A DNA stretch of 64,000 bases from Pseudomonas sp. UBA1879 (GTDB taxonomy: Bacteria; Pseudomonadota; Gammaproteobacteria; Pseudomonadales; Pseudomonadaceae). How positions within the stretch are numbered: the first letter of the stretch is position 1; every line of letters starts with the position of its first letter. This document shows, piece by piece, positions 8,991 through 18,574 of this stretch. Below the pieces are notes generated by a model. The model made no database searches and was not told the origin of the DNA. It was given only the letters and a program-made list of their open reading frames with translations. Position numbers and translations under genes: made by a program. The stretch is from assembly GCF_002338065.1 (NCBI RefSeq), contig NZ_DDHJ01000006.1, positions 1-64,000 on the forward strand, written 5' to 3'.

Positions 8991-10805
8991 ATGCCTTCGC
9001 GCACGGATCAACACTGGCGCCACGGCGCCGTGTTGCTGGATAACGGACATACCCGGTTCGCCCTGTGGGCACCGGACGCTGAACACGTCAGTGTGGAATT
9101 GGAAAACGGGGCCGCTGAGCCCCTACTGCCCCAAGAGGACGGCTGGTTTGTCCTCGAAGCCCACTGCCCGGCGGGTTCGCGCTATCGCTATAAGATCAAT
9201 CACACCCTTGACGTACCTGACCCGGCCTCCCGGGCTCAGGCCGAAGGCGTGCACGGTCATAGCCTGGTGGTCGACCCGAACGCCTATGCCTGGCGACACG
9301 ACGCGTGGCAGGGTCGCCCTTGGGAAGAAGCGGTGATCTATGAACTGCACGTTGGCGCTCTGGGCGGTTTCGCAGGCGTTGAACAGCGCTTGCAGCATTT
9401 GGCTGACACCGGCGTCACAGCCATCGAGCTGATGCCCATCGCGCAGTTTCCAGGGGATCGGAACTGGGGCTACGACGGCGTCCTGCCCTACGCTCCGCAG
9501 TCGTCCTACGGCACGCCTGAACAGCTCAAGCATCTGATCGACACCGCCCATGGCCTGGGTCTGGCAGTGATTCTGGATGTGGTCTACAACCACTTCGGCC
9601 CCGACGGCAATTACCTCGGCGCCTACGCCAAGCATTTCTTCCGCAGCGACAAGAAAACCCCATGGGGCGACGCGATCGACTTTCGGCGTCGTGAAGTGCG
9701 AGATTTCTTCATCGACAACACCCTGATGTGGCTTCAAGAGTACCGCTTTGACGGCCTGCGCTTCGATGCGGTACATGCCATCGAAGACCCGACGTTCCTC
9801 AAAGAGCTGGCAGCGACGGTTCGAGAGCAAACGGCGCCCGGTCGTCACGTCTGGCTGATGCTGGAAAACGAATTCAACGAAGCCCATCGCTTGGATCAGG
9901 GCTACGACGCGCAGTGGAACGACGACGGCCATAACACGTTGCACGTGCTGCTGACCGGCGAAACCGACGCCTACTACACCGACTTCGCCGAGCAACCGAC
10001 CCATAAACTGGCACGACTGCTGAGCGAGGGCTTTGTCTATCAGGGCGAGGCGACTCGTCACGTCCACAACCGCGGCGAGCCGAGTGCGCACCTGTCGCCG
10101 ACGTCGTTCGTGCTGTTCCTGCAGAACCACGACCAGATCGGCAATCGCGCATTGGGCGAGCGTCTCGTGCAATTGAGCCCACCGCCGGCCCTGCGTGCTG
10201 CCACGGCGTTGTGGCTGCTGTCGCCGATGATCCCGCTGATGTTCATGGGCGATGAATGGGGCGCCAGCGAGCCCTTTCTGTTCTTCACCGACTTCCATGA
10301 CGAACTGGCCGATGCCGTACGCGAAGGTCGTCGCGGAGAGTTTGCCGATTTCGCGGCCTTCGCCGACCCGGCCAAGCGCGAGCAGATTCCCGATCCGAAC
10401 GCCTTGCAGACCTTCGAAGCTTCGCGCCCGGCCTTCGACGCACTGCTGCTGGACACCGACAAGGGCCAGGACCACCGCAACTGGCTGGCGTTGTACCGCG
10501 AGCTGCTGAAGATTCGCCGTGAGCAGATCGTGCCGCGCCTCGACGGCACTCAGGCGCTGGGTGCCGAAGTGCTGGCGGACAAAGCCGTCAGTGCGCGTTG
10601 GCAGATGGGCGACGGGCAAATCCTGCGCATCGACCTGAACCTTGGCGAACACGCGGTGCAGATCGACCCGCATCGCGTTCAACAGGTGCTGCACGCGTCC
10701 CACCCAACATCGGCAGAACTTTCCCAACGCGGCACCCTCAATCCCTACACGGCCATTGTCAGCCTGACATCGAATGACGTTGTGGAGGAACAGGATGAGC
10801 AATGA
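8991..10805 (+). CDS. treZ: Malto-oligosyltrehalose trehalohydrolase
   Basis: Releases trehalose from maltooligosyl-trehalose made by TreY. The product is 604 residues of GH13. An N-terminal beta-sandwich (about 10-90, FALWAPDAEHVSVEL) precedes the TIM barrel. The nucleophile is Asp259 in GLRFDAVHAI, the acid/base Glu292 in MLENEFNEA, and the stabiliser Asp381 in LQNHDQIGN; MFMGDEWGASEP is typical of TreZ. The last four codons overlap the start of malQ by 11 bases, so the enzymes are probably translationally coupled. The window order glgA-treZ-malQ-treY-glgX matches the locus known in other pseudomonads. Confidence 0.96.
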   Translation: MPSRTDQHWRHGAVLLDNGHTRFALWAPDAEHVSVELENGAAEPLLPQEDGWFVLEAHCPAGSRYRYKINHTLDVPDPASRAQAEGVHGHSLVVDPNAYAWRHDAWQGRPWEEAVIYELHVGALGGFAGVEQRLQHLADTGVTAIELMPIAQFPGDRNWGYDGVLPYAPQSSYGTPEQLKHLIDTAHGLGLAVILDVVYNHFGPDGNYLGAYAKHFFRSDKKTPWGDAIDFRRREVRDFFIDNTLMWLQEYRFDGLRFDAVHAIEDPTFLKELAATVREQTAPGRHVWLMLENEFNEAHRLDQGYDAQWNDDGHNTLHVLLTGETDAYYTDFAEQPTHKLARLLSEGFVYQGEATRHVHNRGEPSAHLSPTSFVLFLQNHDQIGNRALGERLVQLSPPPALRAATALWLLSPMIPLMFMGDEWGASEPFLFFTDFHDELADAVREGRRGEFADFAAFADPAKREQIPDPNALQTFEASRPAFDALLLDTDKGQDHRNWLALYRELLKIRREQIVPRLDGTQALGAEVLADKAVSARWQMGDGQILRIDLNLGEHAVQIDPHRVQQVLHASHPTSAELSQRGTLNPYTAIVSLTSNDVVEEQDEQ

Positions 10806-12867
10806 GCAACTGGAAAAACTGGCCGTCGAAGCCGGACTGTCAGTGGAGTGGAAGGATGCCAACGCGCGCCCGCAACGGGTCAGCGACGAGGCGCTGCGCA
10901 AGGTGCTGCAAGGTTTGGGTTACGCTGCCGAGAATGATGAACAGGTCACTGCCAGTCTGAAACGCCTGCAGGACCATAGCCGCCCCACTACCCCGCCGCC
11001 GTTATTGACCGTCGACCATGGCAGCAACCTTGATCTCTCGGCCTGGTTCAGGCCTGAGACAGCGTTCGTGCTGGAACTGGAAGACGGGTCGCGGCTGGAT
11101 GCCAAACTTACCGCCAAAGCTGAGCTGCCCGCACTGGCGACCGTCGGCTATCAGCAGCTGACGATCGACGGTCAACACCTGACCATCGCCGTTGCGCCCA
11201 AAACCGCTTACACCATGGCCATGGCCGCCGACGTCAGCGTTCCCCGTGCGTGGGGCCTGACCCTGCAGCTGTATTACCTGCGCCGCGAGGGCGATGGCGG
11301 GTTTGGCGACACTCAGGCACTGGAAACGTTCGCCCGCTCGGCCGGTGAGCGCGGCGCTGCGGCGATCGCCATCAGCCCGGTGCACGCGATGTTCTCCAAC
11401 AACAGCGAAAGTTTCAGCCCGTATTCCCCTTCCAGCCGTTTGTTCTTCAATGCGCTGTATGCGGCACCTGGTGCGATTCTGGGCGAGCGCGCCGTTCGCG
11501 CAGCGATTGAAGAAACCCGGCTTGGCGACGAATTCAAGCGCCTTGAAGCCCTGCCGCTGATCGACTGGCCGGCCGCCGCGTCCGCCAAATGGACGCTCTA
11601 CCGCGCGCTCTACGCGGCATTCATCGCCAGCGACCATCCGCTGCACGAGGACTTCAACAGCTTTCGTCACGCCGGGGGTGAGGCGCTGGAGAATCACTGC
11701 CGCTTCGAAGCCCTGCGCGACCAGTGCGATGTGCTCAACCTCAGTGGCAATTGGCATGAGTGGCCCGAGGATTACAAAAATCCGCGAAGCAACGCCATCA
11801 AGGTGTTTGCCGCAGACCATCGCGAGCAAATCGGCTTTCACGCCTTCGCTCAGTGGTTAATCGCTCGGGGCCTGGAGCGCGCTCAAACGGCCGCCAAAAG
11901 CAGTGGCATGAGCGTCGGATTGATCGGGGACCTGGCCGTGGGCGCAGATGGCGCCGGCAGTCAGGCCTGGAGTCGACAGGACGAATTGCTGTCCTCCCTG
12001 ACCGTCGGCGCGCCACCGGACATCCTGAATCGCTCTGGCCAAAGCTGGGGCATTTCTGCATTTTCCCCCGCGGGTCTGAAGCGCAATGGTTTCCGCGCGT
12101 TCATTGAAATGCTGCGGGCCAATTTTGCCCACGCTGGCGGGCTGCGCATCGACCACGTGATGGGCCTGCAGCGGCTTTGGGTGGTGCCGGAAGGCTCGGC
12201 ACCCAGCGAAGGTGCATACCTGAACTATCCCATTGACGACATGTTGCGCCTGCTGTGTCTTGAATCCTGGCGGCACAAAGCAGTGGTGCTAGGCGAAGAC
12301 TTGGGCACGGTCCCTGAAGGGCTGCATGAGAAATTGTCGAGCCGCGGCATTCTTGGCATGCGTGTGCTGCTGTTCGAACAGGACGACGCCCACTTCAAAC
12401 CGATCATCAAATGGTCGGACGATGCTTTGGCGACCACCAGCACTCACGATCTGCCGACCCTTACCGGGTGGCTGACCGAGCTGGACATCGAGTGGAACAA
12501 GACCCTCGGCCTGATCGACGACGCGGCCGAAGCCAAGTGGCAATCGACTCGCCAGCGTGAGCGAGAAGGCTTGCGGGCTGCGCTGAAGCTCAACTATGAA
12601 CACGCGCCGCTGCGCAGCGAAAGCGACGTGATCGACGGCAGCGTGCGCTACCTCGGCCATACCCGTGCGCCGCTGGTGCTGCTGCCGATCGAAGATGCGT
12701 TGGGTATTGAAGAACAGGCCAACTTCCCGGGCACCATCGACAGCCACCCTAACTGGCGTCGACGTCTGCCCGGCGACTGTGCCACCTTGCTGGACAACGC
12801 CAACGCGGCGCGTCGTCTGGAAATCCTAGCCGCAGCACGTCAACAGGCCGCGGAGCGCGATCAATGA
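10795..12867 (+). CDS. malQ: 4-alpha-glucanotransferase (amylomaltase)
   Basis: Disproportionates malto-oligosaccharides, keeping chains long enough for TreY. The product is 690 residues of GH77. An N-terminal segment of about 150 residues precedes the barrel. The nucleophile is Asp453 (GGLRIDHVMGL), acid/base Glu501 (VLGEDLGTVP) and stabiliser Asp552 (STHDLPTL). GTGGAGGAACAGG before the ATG at 10795 gives a better start than an in-frame ATG seven codons earlier. The gene overlaps treZ upstream and has a 4-base ATGA overlap with treY downstream. Confidence 0.96.
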   Translation: MSNEQLEKLAVEAGLSVEWKDANARPQRVSDEALRKVLQGLGYAAENDEQVTASLKRLQDHSRPTTPPPLLTVDHGSNLDLSAWFRPETAFVLELEDGSRLDAKLTAKAELPALATVGYQQLTIDGQHLTIAVAPKTAYTMAMAADVSVPRAWGLTLQLYYLRREGDGGFGDTQALETFARSAGERGAAAIAISPVHAMFSNNSESFSPYSPSSRLFFNALYAAPGAILGERAVRAAIEETRLGDEFKRLEALPLIDWPAAASAKWTLYRALYAAFIASDHPLHEDFNSFRHAGGEALENHCRFEALRDQCDVLNLSGNWHEWPEDYKNPRSNAIKVFAADHREQIGFHAFAQWLIARGLERAQTAAKSSGMSVGLIGDLAVGADGAGSQAWSRQDELLSSLTVGAPPDILNRSGQSWGISAFSPAGLKRNGFRAFIEMLRANFAHAGGLRIDHVMGLQRLWVVPEGSAPSEGAYLNYPIDDMLRLLCLESWRHKAVVLGEDLGTVPEGLHEKLSSRGILGMRVLLFEQDDAHFKPIIKWSDDALATTSTHDLPTLTGWLTELDIEWNKTLGLIDDAAEAKWQSTRQREREGLRAALKLNYEHAPLRSESDVIDGSVRYLGHTRAPLVLLPIEDALGIEEQANFPGTIDSHPNWRRRLPGDCATLLDNANAARRLEILAAARQQAAERDQ

Positions 12868-15662
12868 ACGACCTAACTCATCCTCCAATCAAATCGTTGC
12901 GCGCCACCCAGCGCTTGCAGTTCCATAAAGACTTCACCCTCGACGACGCCACCGCGCTGGTTCCCTACTTCGCTGAACTGGGCATCAGTCACATTTACGC
13001 TTCGCCACTGCTCAAGGCGCGGGCCGGCTCGATGCACGGCTACGACGTGGTCGATCCCCGGGTGATCAACCCTGAATTGGGCGGTGAACCGGCTCTGCGG
13101 CGTCTGGTGGCCGAACTGCGCAAGCACGGCATGGGGCTGATTCTGGATATCGTGTCCAACCACATGGCCGTGGGCGGTGCCGACAACCCCTGGTGGCTGG
13201 ACCTGATCGAATGGGGGCAGCGCAGCCCTTACGCCAAGTTCTTCGACATTCAGTGGAACTCGCCGGACCCGCTGCTCAAGGGCCAGCTGCTGCTGCCCTT
13301 CCTCAGCACCGATTACGGTACCGTGCTGCAAAAGGGTGAAGCGCCGCTGTGTTTCGACGCCGAAACCGGCAGTTTCCGGGTGGAGCATTACCAGCATCAC
13401 TTCCCCATCAATCCCGGCACCTACGGGCCGGTGCTGAACGCCGCCAAACGATCGGAACTGGAGGCCCTGGCCCAGCACTTCTCGGCACTGGACTCACGGC
13501 CGGACGCCTACGATCAAGCCGTGGACGCCAAGGCCGAACTGGCGGCGCTGGTCAAAAACACGCCCGATCTGGTGCAGGCGATCAACGACGGCCTCAAGCA
13601 CTTCGATGGTAAAGATCCCGAAGGTTTCAAGCGCTTGCATGAGTTGCTTGAACGTCAGGATTTCCGCCTCGCCAGCTGGCGCACAGCGGGCGACGACATC
13701 AACTGGCGGCGCTTTTTCGACATCAACGAGCTGGGCGGCCTCAAGGTCGAGCGCTCGCAGGTATTCGAAGCCACCCACGGCAAGATCTTCCAGCTCATCG
13801 CTGAGGGCCTGGTGGACGGTCTGCGCATCGACCATATCGACGGCCTCGCCGACCCTCGCGGTTACTGCCGCAAGCTGCACCGTCGCGTCGAGAGCCTGCT
13901 CAGTCAGCGTCCGGCGGGCACCGAGCTGACCCATATTCCGATCTTCGTCGAAAAAATCCTTGGCCCGGATGAACAGGTGCGCAAAGACTGGAATGTCGAT
14001 GGCACCACCGGTTACGAATTCATGAACCAGGTGTCATTGCTGCAACACGACCCAAAAGGCGAAGAGGTGCTTGGCGAGCTGTGGAGCCGCATCAGCGGGC
14101 GCACCGCGGACTTCAATGCCGAAGTGCTGGAAGCCCGCGATCTGGTGCTGCACGGCACGCTGGCCGGCGACTTCGAAAACCTCGCGCAAGCGCTGTTGCA
14201 AGTGGCCCGCAGCGACGTCATGAGCCGCGACCTCACCCTCAACGCGATCCGCCGTGCGCTGCTGGCGCTGGTGGGCAGTTTCCCGGTCTATCGCACCTAC
14301 ATCACGGCATGTGGACGCTCGGCCGAAGACGAACGCTTCTTCCAACAAGCCATGACCGGCGCGCGCGAGATGCTCGGCGAAGGCGACTGGCCGGTGCTGG
14401 ATTACCTGGCCCGCTGGCTCGGCGGCGAACGCCTGCGCGATTACCCGACCGGCCCGCTGCGGGAGATGCGTCGCAAGGCGTGCAATCGCTTCCAGCAACT
14501 GACGTCACCCGTCGCGGCGAAGTCCGTGGAAGACACCTCGTTCTATCGCTCCGCCGTGCTGCTGTCGCGTAATGATGTGGGCTTTCATCCGCAACATTTC
14601 AGTGCACCGCCTGAGGCGTTTCACCAGATCTGCATCGAGCGCGGTGCAAGCTTTCCGGACAACCTGCTGACCACCGCGACCCACGACCACAAGCGCGGCG
14701 AAGACACCCGCACACGCCTGGCTGTCCTTAGTGAGCTGGCGCCATGGTACGCCGAGCAGGTGGAGCGCTGGCAGCAGTTGTCAGCCCCTTTGAAACAGGG
14801 TGAGGAAGCCATCAGCCCCGGTGACGAGCTGATGCTGTATCAAGCGATTCTCGGCAGCTGGCCGTTGAGCATGGACGGTGCGGACGCCTTCGAGGACTAC
14901 GCCAAACGCCTGACCCAATGGCAAGAAAAAGCGCTGCGCGAAGCCAAGTTGAAAAGTAGCTGGAGCGCGCCGAACGAGCCCTACGAAACCGCGTGCCGCG
15001 AGTTTCTTCAGCAGTTGTTGTTGAGCCCCGATGCCGTCGCGCTGCGTCAGTCGATCGGTGCCACCGCCAACCGCATCGCCCCGGCCGGTGCTTTGAACAG
15101 TCTGGCGCAAACTTTGCTGCGAATGACCGTGCCCGGTGTCCCTGATCTGTATCAGGGCACTGAATTCTGGGACTTCAGCCTGGTGGACCCGGACAACCGT
15201 CGTCCCGTGGATTACCCCGCTCGCCAACGCGCGCTGAGTGACACCACGACGCCGGCCGAGTTACTGGCCCAGTGGCAGGACGGTCGCATCAAACAGGCGT
15301 TGATCGCACAGGTACTCAGCCTGCGCAACCAGCACCCGACCCTGTTCAGTGAGGGCCGCTATCAACCGCTGGAAGTGGTTGGCGAACACGCCGAACACGT
15401 CCTCGCATTTGCCCGGGAAAAGGAGGATTTGCGGGCTATCGTTGTGATACCACGTTTGCCGGCTGAACTATTGGGCACCGCGCAAACTCCATTCATCAAT
15501 GCAGGAAATTGGGGCGATACGCGAATCCTCCTGCCGTTCGCTGATGCAAATCCAAATTGGAAGGGACTTTTCGCGCAAGCTACAGTCAGAGAGAACAAGG
15601 AATTGTCGCTCAGCGCAGCGCTCAAGGAATTTTCCGTCAATCTGCTTATTCAAACCTTGTAA
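12864..15662 (+). CDS. treY: Maltooligosyl trehalose synthase
   Basis: Isomerises the terminal alpha-1,4 link of maltodextrins to the alpha,alpha-1,1 link, giving maltooligosyl-trehalose for TreZ. The product is 932 residues, slightly longer than many TreY. Family motifs appear in order: THIYASPLLKARAGSMHGYD-like region near 45, LDIVSNHMAV near 95, nucleophile Asp323 in LRIDHIDGL, acid/base Glu363 in FVEKILGPDE, and Asp608 in TATHDHKRGEDTR. PGVPDLYQGTEFWD near 757 marks the C-terminal part of the barrel. The start overlaps the malQ stop by four bases (ATGA). Confidence 0.96.
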   Translation: MNDLTHPPIKSLRATQRLQFHKDFTLDDATALVPYFAELGISHIYASPLLKARAGSMHGYDVVDPRVINPELGGEPALRRLVAELRKHGMGLILDIVSNHMAVGGADNPWWLDLIEWGQRSPYAKFFDIQWNSPDPLLKGQLLLPFLSTDYGTVLQKGEAPLCFDAETGSFRVEHYQHHFPINPGTYGPVLNAAKRSELEALAQHFSALDSRPDAYDQAVDAKAELAALVKNTPDLVQAINDGLKHFDGKDPEGFKRLHELLERQDFRLASWRTAGDDINWRRFFDINELGGLKVERSQVFEATHGKIFQLIAEGLVDGLRIDHIDGLADPRGYCRKLHRRVESLLSQRPAGTELTHIPIFVEKILGPDEQVRKDWNVDGTTGYEFMNQVSLLQHDPKGEEVLGELWSRISGRTADFNAEVLEARDLVLHGTLAGDFENLAQALLQVARSDVMSRDLTLNAIRRALLALVGSFPVYRTYITACGRSAEDERFFQQAMTGAREMLGEGDWPVLDYLARWLGGERLRDYPTGPLREMRRKACNRFQQLTSPVAAKSVEDTSFYRSAVLLSRNDVGFHPQHFSAPPEAFHQICIERGASFPDNLLTTATHDHKRGEDTRTRLAVLSELAPWYAEQVERWQQLSAPLKQGEEAISPGDELMLYQAILGSWPLSMDGADAFEDYAKRLTQWQEKALREAKLKSSWSAPNEPYETACREFLQQLLLSPDAVALRQSIGATANRIAPAGALNSLAQTLLRMTVPGVPDLYQGTEFWDFSLVDPDNRRPVDYPARQRALSDTTTPAELLAQWQDGRIKQALIAQVLSLRNQHPTLFSEGRYQPLEVVGEHAEHVLAFAREKEDLRAIVVIPRLPAELLGTAQTPFINAGNWGDTRILLPFADANPNWKGLFAQATVRENKELSLSAALKEFSVNLLIQTL

Positions 15663-15679
15663 TACCCGGGAGTGTCGAG

Positions 15680-16099
15680 ATGAGTGCCGACGAAAAACGA
15701 ATCAAAGAGCTTGCCCACCAGATCTGGGAATCAGAGGGCAAGCCTCATGGAAAGGATGCCGTGCATTGGGAACAGGCCCGCAAGCTAGCGGACGCTGAAG
15801 CCAAGGCACCCAAGAAAGCAGCTGGCTCGAAAGCAGCCGCCAAACCCAAGGCTGAACCCAAGGCCGCAGCCGCCAAGCCCGCTGCCAAGGCTGCAGAAAA
15901 ACCAGCCGCCAAAGCCGCTGAAAAGCCGGCAGCGAAGTCAGCAGCCAAGCCTGCAGCAAAACCGGCGGCCAAAGCTCCGGCCAAGCCGAAAGCCGCTGCC
16001 AGCAGCGCTGACGGCGCAGCCGCCAAGCCCGCGGCCAAGCCGGCAGCAAAACCTGCTGCCAAGAAGACACCGCCGGCTGCAAAGCCACCCGCGCCTTGA
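15680..16099 (+). CDS. DUF2934 protein with long Ala/Lys/Pro-rich tail
   Basis: The product is 139 residues. The first 40 (KRIKELAHQIWESEGKPHG, HWEQARKL) match the DUF2934 motif, a short helical unit of unknown function. Residues 45-139 are low complexity, built of PAAK/AAKPAAK repeats, strongly basic, and resemble the tails of histone H1-like and AlgP-like bacterial proteins. GGGAG eight bases upstream sets the start. A gene of this kind lies between treY and glgX in related pseudomonads, so it probably belongs to the operon. A role in binding DNA, RNA or anionic polymer is inference from charge only. The repeat number may vary between strains by slippage. Confidence 0.88.
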   Translation: MSADEKRIKELAHQIWESEGKPHGKDAVHWEQARKLADAEAKAPKKAAGSKAAAKPKAEPKAAAAKPAAKAAEKPAAKAAEKPAAKSAAKPAAKPAAKAPAKPKAAASSADGAAAKPAAKPAAKPAAKKTPPAAKPPAP

Positions 16100-16140
16100 G
16101 CCTTCGTCACCCACGAAGCCAAGCGCACTGAAGACCTCTG

Positions 16141-16176
16141 CCGCAGGGATCGTCTGACACCGACGTCTCCCTGCGG
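16141..16176. other. Hairpin between DUF2934 gene and glgX
   Basis: CCGCAGGGA (16141-16149) pairs with TCCCTGCGG (16168-16176) over a 18-base loop. No T-run follows. It may stabilise the 3' end of the upstream message or partly separate glgX expression. It is followed by a degraded REP-like stretch near 16196-16225. Confidence 0.4.
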
Positions 16177-16274
16177 TAATCCCTCTGCCTGTTTCTGTAG
16201 CAGTGGCGCAGCAATGAAGCTGCGACAAAGGCTTTGTTCGCCTTCAGGAAATCATTCGAACGTCAGGAATCACC

Positions 16275-18461
16275 ATGAGCCAGCCAGAAAACACCACCGC
16301 CCCAAAGAATGAATCCAGCAAGGCCGACAGCCCGGAAGTCACCGCGTCGCGCATCCGTGAAGGTCTGCCCTTCCCGCTTGGCGCGAACTGGGATGGCCTG
16401 GGGGTCAACTTCGCGATTTTTTCGGCCAACGCGACCAAGGTCGAGTTGTGCCTGTTCGACTCTACCGGTGAGACGGAACTGGAGCGCATCGAACTCCCCG
16501 AATACACCGATGAAATCTTCCACGGCTACCTGCCCGATGCCCATCCGGGCCTGGTGTACGGCTATCGTGTGTATGGCCCGTATGACCCGAAAAACGGCCA
16601 TCGTTTCAACCACAACAAACTGTTGATCGACCCGTATGCCAAGCAGCTGGTCGGCGAGCTGAAATGGTCTGAAGCCCTTTTCGGCTACACGATCGGTCAC
16701 CCCGATGATGACCTGAGCTTCGACGAACGTGACAGTGCCCCGTTCGTGCCAAAGTGCAAGGTGATCGATCCTGCTTACACCTGGGGCCGCGATCAACGCG
16801 TGAACGTGCCGTGGGAAAAGACCATTTTCTACGAGACCCACACCCGCGGCTTCACCATGCGTCACCCGTCCGTGCCAGACGAGCTGAAAGGCACGTTTTC
16901 CGGCCTGATGGTCGACGACGTGATCCAGCACATCAAAGGGCTAGGCGTAACCTCGATCGAGCTGTTGCCGATCCATGCGTTCGTCAACGATCAGCACCTG
17001 TTGCAAAAGGGCATGACCAACTACTGGGGCTATAACACCATCGCGTTCTTCGCCCCGGACCCGCGTTTCCTCGCTCACGGCAAGATTGCCGAATTCAAGG
17101 AAATGGTCGCCCACATGCATCATGCCGGCCTGGAAGTGATTCTGGACGTGGTCTACAACCACACGGCTGAGGGCAACGAACGCGGGCCTACCCTGTCGAT
17201 GCGCGGCATCGACAATGCCTCGTACTACCGTTTGATGCCGGACGACAAACGCTACTACATCAACGACTCCGGCACCGGCAACACCCTGGACCTAAGCCAC
17301 CCATGCGTGTTGCAGATGGTCACCGATTCCCTGCGTTATTGGGCCAGCGAGATGCATGTCGACGGTTTCCGCTTCGACCTGGCAACCATCCTCGGCCGTT
17401 ACCACGACGGCTTCGACGAGCGTCACAGCTTCCTGGTCGCCTGTCGCCAGGATCCTGTGTTGCGTCAGGTCAAGCTGATCGCCGAGCCTTGGGACTGCGG
17501 CCCAGGGGGCTATCAGGTCGGACACTTCGCCCCGGGCTGGGCCGAGTGGAACGACAAGTTCCGCGACACCGTGCGGGCGTTCTGGAAAGGCGACGAGGCA
17601 CAGTTGGCAGACCTCGCCAGCCGTCTGACCGCTTCCGGCAACATGTTCAACCAGCGCGGCCGCCGACCTTACGCGTCGGTCAACTTCGTCACGGCGCACG
17701 ATGGCTTCACGCTGCACGACCTGGTGTCGTACAACGACAAGCACAATGAGGACAACGACGAGAACAACCAGGACGGCAGCAACGACAACCGCTCCTGGAA
17801 CCACGGCGTCGAAGGCCCGACCGAAGACCCGGAAATCAACGCACTGCGCCTGCGCCAGATGCGCAACTTCTTCGCCACCCTGTTGTTTTCCCAGGGCACG
17901 CCGATGATCGTCGCCGGTGATGAATTCGCGCGCACCCAACATGGCAACAACAATGCGTACTGTCAGGACAGCGAGATTGGCTGGGTCAACTGGGACTGGG
18001 ACGAAGACGGCAAGGCATTGCATGACTTCGTGCAGCGGCTGATCAAGCTGCGCATGAAATACCCGATCCTGCGTCGTGGCCGCTTCCTGGTGGGCGAATA
18101 CAACGAGGAACTGGGTGTCAAGGATGTGACCTGGCTGTCGCCAAGTGGCGAAGAAATGACCACCGAGCAGTGGGAAGATGCCAACGGGCGCTGCCTCGGC
18201 ATGCTTATCGATGGCCGCGCCCAGGAAACCGGGATTCGCCGTCGCGGCGCCGACGCAACCATGCTCCTGGTGGTCAACTCGCACCACGACGGCGTGAACT
18301 TCACCCTGCCGGAAGTCCCGGAAGGCGTGAAGTGGGTCAATCTGGTCGACACCAATCAACCCGAGAGCAAAGGCAAGGCTCAATTCGACTTCGGCACCGA
18401 GTACACGGTTACGCCGCGCTCGCTGCTGCTGTTCGAGCTGCAAAAGGAAGATCAGGCGTAG
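16275..18461 (+). CDS. glgX: Glycogen debranching enzyme GlgX (isoamylase type)
   Basis: Hydrolyses alpha-1,6 branches of glycogen or limit dextrin, giving linear chains for TreY and MalQ. The product is 728 residues, somewhat longer than E. coli GlgX (657). An N-terminal CBM48-like sandwich (PFPLGANWDGLGVNFAIFSAN, with key GxxWDGxGxNF pattern near 35-50) precedes the GH13 barrel. Catalytic Asp368 is in GFRFDLATIL, Glu404 in LIAEPWD, and Asp476 in TAHDGFTLHD. An AGGAA sequence precedes the ATG. It is last in the trehalose/glucan operon and is followed by a strong terminator. Confidence 0.95.
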   Translation: MSQPENTTAPKNESSKADSPEVTASRIREGLPFPLGANWDGLGVNFAIFSANATKVELCLFDSTGETELERIELPEYTDEIFHGYLPDAHPGLVYGYRVYGPYDPKNGHRFNHNKLLIDPYAKQLVGELKWSEALFGYTIGHPDDDLSFDERDSAPFVPKCKVIDPAYTWGRDQRVNVPWEKTIFYETHTRGFTMRHPSVPDELKGTFSGLMVDDVIQHIKGLGVTSIELLPIHAFVNDQHLLQKGMTNYWGYNTIAFFAPDPRFLAHGKIAEFKEMVAHMHHAGLEVILDVVYNHTAEGNERGPTLSMRGIDNASYYRLMPDDKRYYINDSGTGNTLDLSHPCVLQMVTDSLRYWASEMHVDGFRFDLATILGRYHDGFDERHSFLVACRQDPVLRQVKLIAEPWDCGPGGYQVGHFAPGWAEWNDKFRDTVRAFWKGDEAQLADLASRLTASGNMFNQRGRRPYASVNFVTAHDGFTLHDLVSYNDKHNEDNDENNQDGSNDNRSWNHGVEGPTEDPEINALRLRQMRNFFATLLFSQGTPMIVAGDEFARTQHGNNNAYCQDSEIGWVNWDWDEDGKALHDFVQRLIKLRMKYPILRRGRFLVGEYNEELGVKDVTWLSPSGEEMTTEQWEDANGRCLGMLIDGRAQETGIRRRGADATMLLVVNSHHDGVNFTLPEVPEGVKWVNLVDTNQPESKGKAQFDFGTEYTVTPRSLLLFELQKEDQA

Positions 18462-18499
18462 GGCTGGCATCGCCCGACTGCTGTCTTTAGCGATATGCT

Positions 18500-18534
18500 G
18501 TGGGAGCCGGCTTGCTGGCTCCCACTTTTTTTTT
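18500..18534 (+). terminator. Rho-independent terminator after glgX, REP-derived
   Basis: GTGGGAGCC (18500-18508) pairs with GGCTCCCAC (18517-18525) around an 8-base loop, followed by nine Ts. The stem and loop are the same sequence as the family B REP core found near 40.7 and 56.5 kb, so a REP-like unit appears to serve as the terminator. Confidence 0.92.
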
Positions 18535-18574
18535 CCAGCGTGTCGCAGAGACTCGGACGGCAGCAGGCAGCCCT

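Noticed and set aside
9123..10901. A 592-residue open frame opposite treZ
   Set aside because: It is an antisense shadow of treZ, which has all catalytic residues; no motif is seen in the minus frame.
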